Source: an uncultured Clostridia bacterium (lineage in GTDB: Bacteria; Bacillota; Clostridia; Christensenellales; Borkfalkiaceae). From it: DNA of 40,149 nucleotides. The position numbers and the translations under genes are program-made. The stretch covers positions 1 to 40,149 of the forward strand of contig CANQBG010000012.1 of assembly GCA_947588985.1 (NCBI GenBank), in the 5' to 3' direction. The notes below the pieces were generated by a model. It made no database searches. It saw only the letters and a program-made list of their open reading frames with translations, and was not told where the DNA came from. The first letter of the stretch is position 1. Every line of letters begins with the position of its first letter. Shown in pieces: positions 38,252-40,149 of the stretch.

Positions 38252-38695
38252 ATGGATATCAAAAAAAGCGAAGAAGTCTTGGCGGAGGTCCACCGCAACT
38301 GCGAATATGCCAAGCAGTCTATCTCTGACATCTTGCCCGAGACGGACGACGAGGCCATCAAGGAGGAACTCTTGCGCCAGCATGAGGAATACGAGCGCAT
38401 CGCGGGGAGGGCCGCCCTCCTCGCCCGGGAACGCATGATCGAGCTCAAAAACCCCGGCCCCATCAAAAAGGCCATGATGTGGGGCGGCATCAAGATGAAC
38501 ACGATGAAGGATGATTCCCGCGCCCATATCGCGGAGATGATGGTGCAGGGCACCGTGATGGGCGTGACGGCCCTGCGCTCCACGATCGGGGAGATGAGCG
38601 ACGAGTTTGCCGACGAGGACGTGAAGGACCTCGCGGAGGACCTCCTCCACACCGAGGAAGAATTCGAAAAGATCTGGAAGAAGATGATCGCGTAA
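38252..38695 (+). CDS. Small all-helical protein of unknown function
   Basis: 147 residues, almost entirely predicted helix, without signal peptide or membrane segment. Notable stretches are EVHRNCEYAKQSISDILPE, HEEYERIAGRAALLARE and MMWGGIKMNTMKDDSRAHIA followed by EMMVQGTVMGVTAL. I recognise it as a hypothetical protein common in Clostridia, with a layout suggesting a four-helix, ferritin-like bundle; metal ligands are not obvious. The ATG has AAAGGAG upstream. It stands alone: divergent from rplU and followed by a terminator. Confidence 0.82.
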   Translation: MDIKKSEEVLAEVHRNCEYAKQSISDILPETDDEAIKEELLRQHEEYERIAGRAALLARERMIELKNPGPIKKAMMWGGIKMNTMKDDSRAHIAEMMVQGTVMGVTALRSTIGEMSDEFADEDVKDLAEDLLHTEEEFEKIWKKMIA

Positions 38696-38717
38696 ATCCC
38701 CCTTGGGGGAAAGCGGG

Positions 38718-38747
38718 AGCGGTTTGGCGTCGGCCAAGCCGCTTTTT
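38718..38747 (+). terminator. Terminator after the helical-protein gene
   Basis: AGCGGTTTGGC (38718-38728) pairs with GCCAAGCCGCT (38733-38743) with one G-U pair, followed by TTTT. Confidence 0.88.
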
Positions 38748-38802
38748 GGCGTGCGCAGCTTCCCAAGTGCCCGAAAAATTTTTATAAAATGCGGTCAAAC
38801 GC

Positions 38803-38852
38803 TTGACAGAAATCCGAAGTCGAATTATAATTAAAATACGAAATCGGATTTC
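38803..38852 (+). promoter_or_regulatory. Promoter and MarR-type operator
   Basis: Perfect TTGACA (38803-38808), 17-bp spacer, perfect TATAAT (38826-38831). GAAATCCGA begins in the spacer (38809-38817) and its exact inverse TCGGATTTC lies at 38844-38852. The right site GAAATCGGATTTC (38840-38852) is itself a perfect palindrome. Binding would cover the promoter and start site. Confidence 0.85.
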
Positions 38853-38865
38853 AGAGGTGAACTTA

Positions 38866-39300
38866 ATGGATGAACGCGTCTTTTTTTACAGGCTCGGAAG
38901 GCTCATTTACGCGATCGACGGCGCGTATGAGGCGTACGGAAAGAACTGCAAGCTCGGCTCCCCCAATCTCCTTTGGATCTTGTACGCTTTGAACGACGGA
39001 AAGCGGCACAGCCAAAAGCAGATCTGCGACGATTGGGACATTCCGCGCAGCACCGCAAACACCATCATCAAAGATCTGGAGAGCAAAAACTATATCGCGC
39101 TCATCAAGATCAAAGGGGAGCGGCGGGAACTTTTGGTATCTTTGACCGAAAGCGGCAAGAAGTATGCCGACGCAATTTTGTCCGATCTTTACAGGCGGGA
39201 ACGGGAAATTTATGCGGAGATCGAATCCCCCGAAGCGCTTCTTGATACTTTGCAAAATTTGGCGGCGAAACTGCAAAAGATCGCCGCAAAAGGAGAATAA
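38866..39300 (+). CDS. MarR-family transcriptional regulator
   Basis: 144 residues. Winged helix-turn-helix: LGSPNLLWILYALNDGKRHS, QICDDWDIPRSTANTIIKDL with the recognition helix, then the wing YIALIKIKGERRELLVSLTE. Helices at both ends form the dimer. ATG 38866 has AGAGGTGA upstream and family-like residues directly after it. It is the first gene of an operon with two flavoproteins and carries palindromic sites in its promoter, so it probably represses its own operon and is released by a redox-active or phenolic compound (inference from the family). Confidence 0.93.
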   Translation: MDERVFFYRLGRLIYAIDGAYEAYGKNCKLGSPNLLWILYALNDGKRHSQKQICDDWDIPRSTANTIIKDLESKNYIALIKIKGERRELLVSLTESGKKYADAILSDLYRREREIYAEIESPEALLDTLQNLAAKLQKIAAKGE

Positions 39301-39304
39301 AATT

Positions 39305-39781
39305 ATGGATAAAAAAATTTTGGTCGCGTATTTTTCGGCAAGCGGTGTGACGAAACGGGCTGCAAGTCTCCTTGCGAAAGCGGCGAACGCCGACCTCTTT
39401 GAAATTCGGCCCAAAACGCCCTACACGGCGGCCGACCTCGATTGGAGAAACAAACAGAGCCGTTCCTCTTTGGAGATGGCAGACCCCGCCTCCCGTCCCG
39501 AAATCGAAGGCTCCGTCTCGGACATGGGTGGCTTCGACGTCGTCTTTCTCGGGTTTCCCATCTGGTGGTACACCGCGCCGACCATCGTCAAGACCTTCCT
39601 CGAAAGCTACGACTTTTCGGGGAAACAAATTGTCCTCTTTGCGACGAGCGGCGGGAGCGGACTCGGGGCAACGGAGAGCGCGTTAAAACCGTGCGCCCCG
39701 AACGCCGTCTGGAAGGGCGGGAAACTTTTGAACGGCGCAAGCGAAGGCGCGCTTAAATCCTGGGTGGAGAGTGTGTTATGA
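39305..39781 (+). CDS. Flavodoxin family protein
   Basis: 158 residues, FMN-binding electron carrier or reductase. The phosphate loop is YFSASGVTKRAA near the N terminus. FLGFPIWWYTAPTIVKTFLE is the flavodoxin_4-type block that stacks on the flavin, and FATSGGSGLGATES the second flavin loop. AAGGAG lies in the marR 3' end, 4 bp separate the genes, and its stop overlaps the next start as ATGA. The MarR-controlled pair suggests a response to electrophiles or oxidants. Confidence 0.92.
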   Translation: MDKKILVAYFSASGVTKRAASLLAKAANADLFEIRPKTPYTAADLDWRNKQSRSSLEMADPASRPEIEGSVSDMGGFDVVFLGFPIWWYTAPTIVKTFLESYDFSGKQIVLFATSGGSGLGATESALKPCAPNAVWKGGKLLNGASEGALKSWVESVL

Positions 39782-40149
39782 AGATCGTGGTACTCACGGG
39801 CAGCCCGCAAAAGCACGGCTCGTCCAATCTGCTCGCAGAGCAATTTATCAAAGGTGCAAAGGAAGCGGGGCATCCCGTTTCGGTCATCGACGCGGCGCAT
39901 TGTAACGTTAAGCCCTGCACGGGTTGCGTCCGTTGCGGATACGGCGGCCCCTGCGCGCAAAAGGACGATATGGGTTCGGAAAATGGCGCGATGCGCGGGA
40001 TCAAAGCGGAAATTTTAGGCGCGGATATGATCGTATTCGTCACGCCGCTCTACTACTACGGAATGTCCGCACAGCTCAAAACGGTCATCGACCGCTTCTG
40101 CGCGTTCAACGGGGACATTCAAAGGAAGCACATGAGATCGGCGCTCATC
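39778..40149 (+). CDS. NADPH-dependent FMN reductase / iron-sulfur flavoprotein-like protein (3' end outside window)
   Basis: 124 codons to the window edge, open at the 3' end. It begins MKIVVLTGSPQKHGSSN, the FMN phosphate-binding loop of the NADPH-dependent FMN reductase family. CTGCVRCGYGGPC supplies a CxxCxxC-type cysteine cluster, as in iron-sulfur flavoproteins and related reductases, and TPLYYYGMSAQLKTVIDRF is the family core. Start overlaps the flavodoxin stop (ATGA). It is probably a redox enzyme regulated by the MarR protein. Confidence 0.9.
   Translation, partial: MKIVVLTGSPQKHGSSNLLAEQFIKGAKEAGHPVSVIDAAHCNVKPCTGCVRCGYGGPCAQKDDMGSENGAMRGIKAEILGADMIVFVTPLYYYGMSAQLKTVIDRFCAFNGDIQRKHMRSALI

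Overview
The window looks like a chromosomal segment of an uncultured, endospore-forming, mid-to-high-GC Clostridia-type Firmicute, probably a gut lineage of the Christensenellales/Borkfalkiaceae kind. The lineage name is inference. The evidence is the set of Firmicute sporulation genes (spoVT, a spoVB-like flippase, spoIVFA/spoIVFB, a SPOCS/LysM protein), a Veg protein, the yabM-yabN order after spoVT, AGGAGG-type ribosome binding sites, sigma-A promoters and dispersed hairpin repeats of a kind common in gut Clostridia. No phage, IS, CRISPR, rRNA or tRNA was found.

Layout. 1-528 holds a duplicated repeat unit, a terminator and the relic of a second ppdK 3' end. 667-3312 (-) is ppdK. 3520-7779 (+) is spoVT, a spoVB/yabM-type flippase, mazG/yabN and dus, closed by a strong terminator. 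7861-9773 (-) is a two-gene lipid or glycolipid operon (GT4 glycosyltransferase and a PlsC-like acyltransferase). 10112-14983 (+) is gyrB and gyrA. 15128-22353 (-) is an accessory block: a WYL regulator, a PD-(D/E)XK nuclease, a hypothetical protein, an HExxH metallopeptidase and two tandem paralogues of unknown function. 22873-25785 (+) is a large AT-richer pseudopilin-like surface protein behind a promoter with a G10 spacer. 25786-26763 is a gene-free repeat island. 26764-28438 holds veg and a divergent XRE regulator/membrane-protein pair. 28555-34036 (+) holds the SPOCS/LysM protein, ispE, a membrane protein, an APH-fold kinase and a cysteine desulfurase. 34158-35522 (-) is a secreted CE2-like SGNH esterase. 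35766-37316 (+) is spoIVFA/spoIVFB. 37444-38065 (-) is rplU-rpmA. 38252-40149 (+) is a small helical protein and a MarR/flavodoxin/FMN-reductase operon cut by the window edge.

Three features stand out. (1) The nuclease and the metallopeptidase of the accessory block have unrelated catalytic cores but share a homologous C-terminal module, and the block begins with a WYL regulator whose promoter carries repeat operators. This is a candidate undescribed defence or conflict system. (2) The pseudopilin-like protein is read from a near-ideal promoter with ten G residues between -35 and -10, the classic layout of a phase-variable promoter. (3) A short DNA word, GACATGGTATG with a common right flank, recurs across the window in intergenic DNA and inside at least one gene, far above chance.

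Housekeeping calls are firm. Functions in the accessory block are inferred from motifs only.
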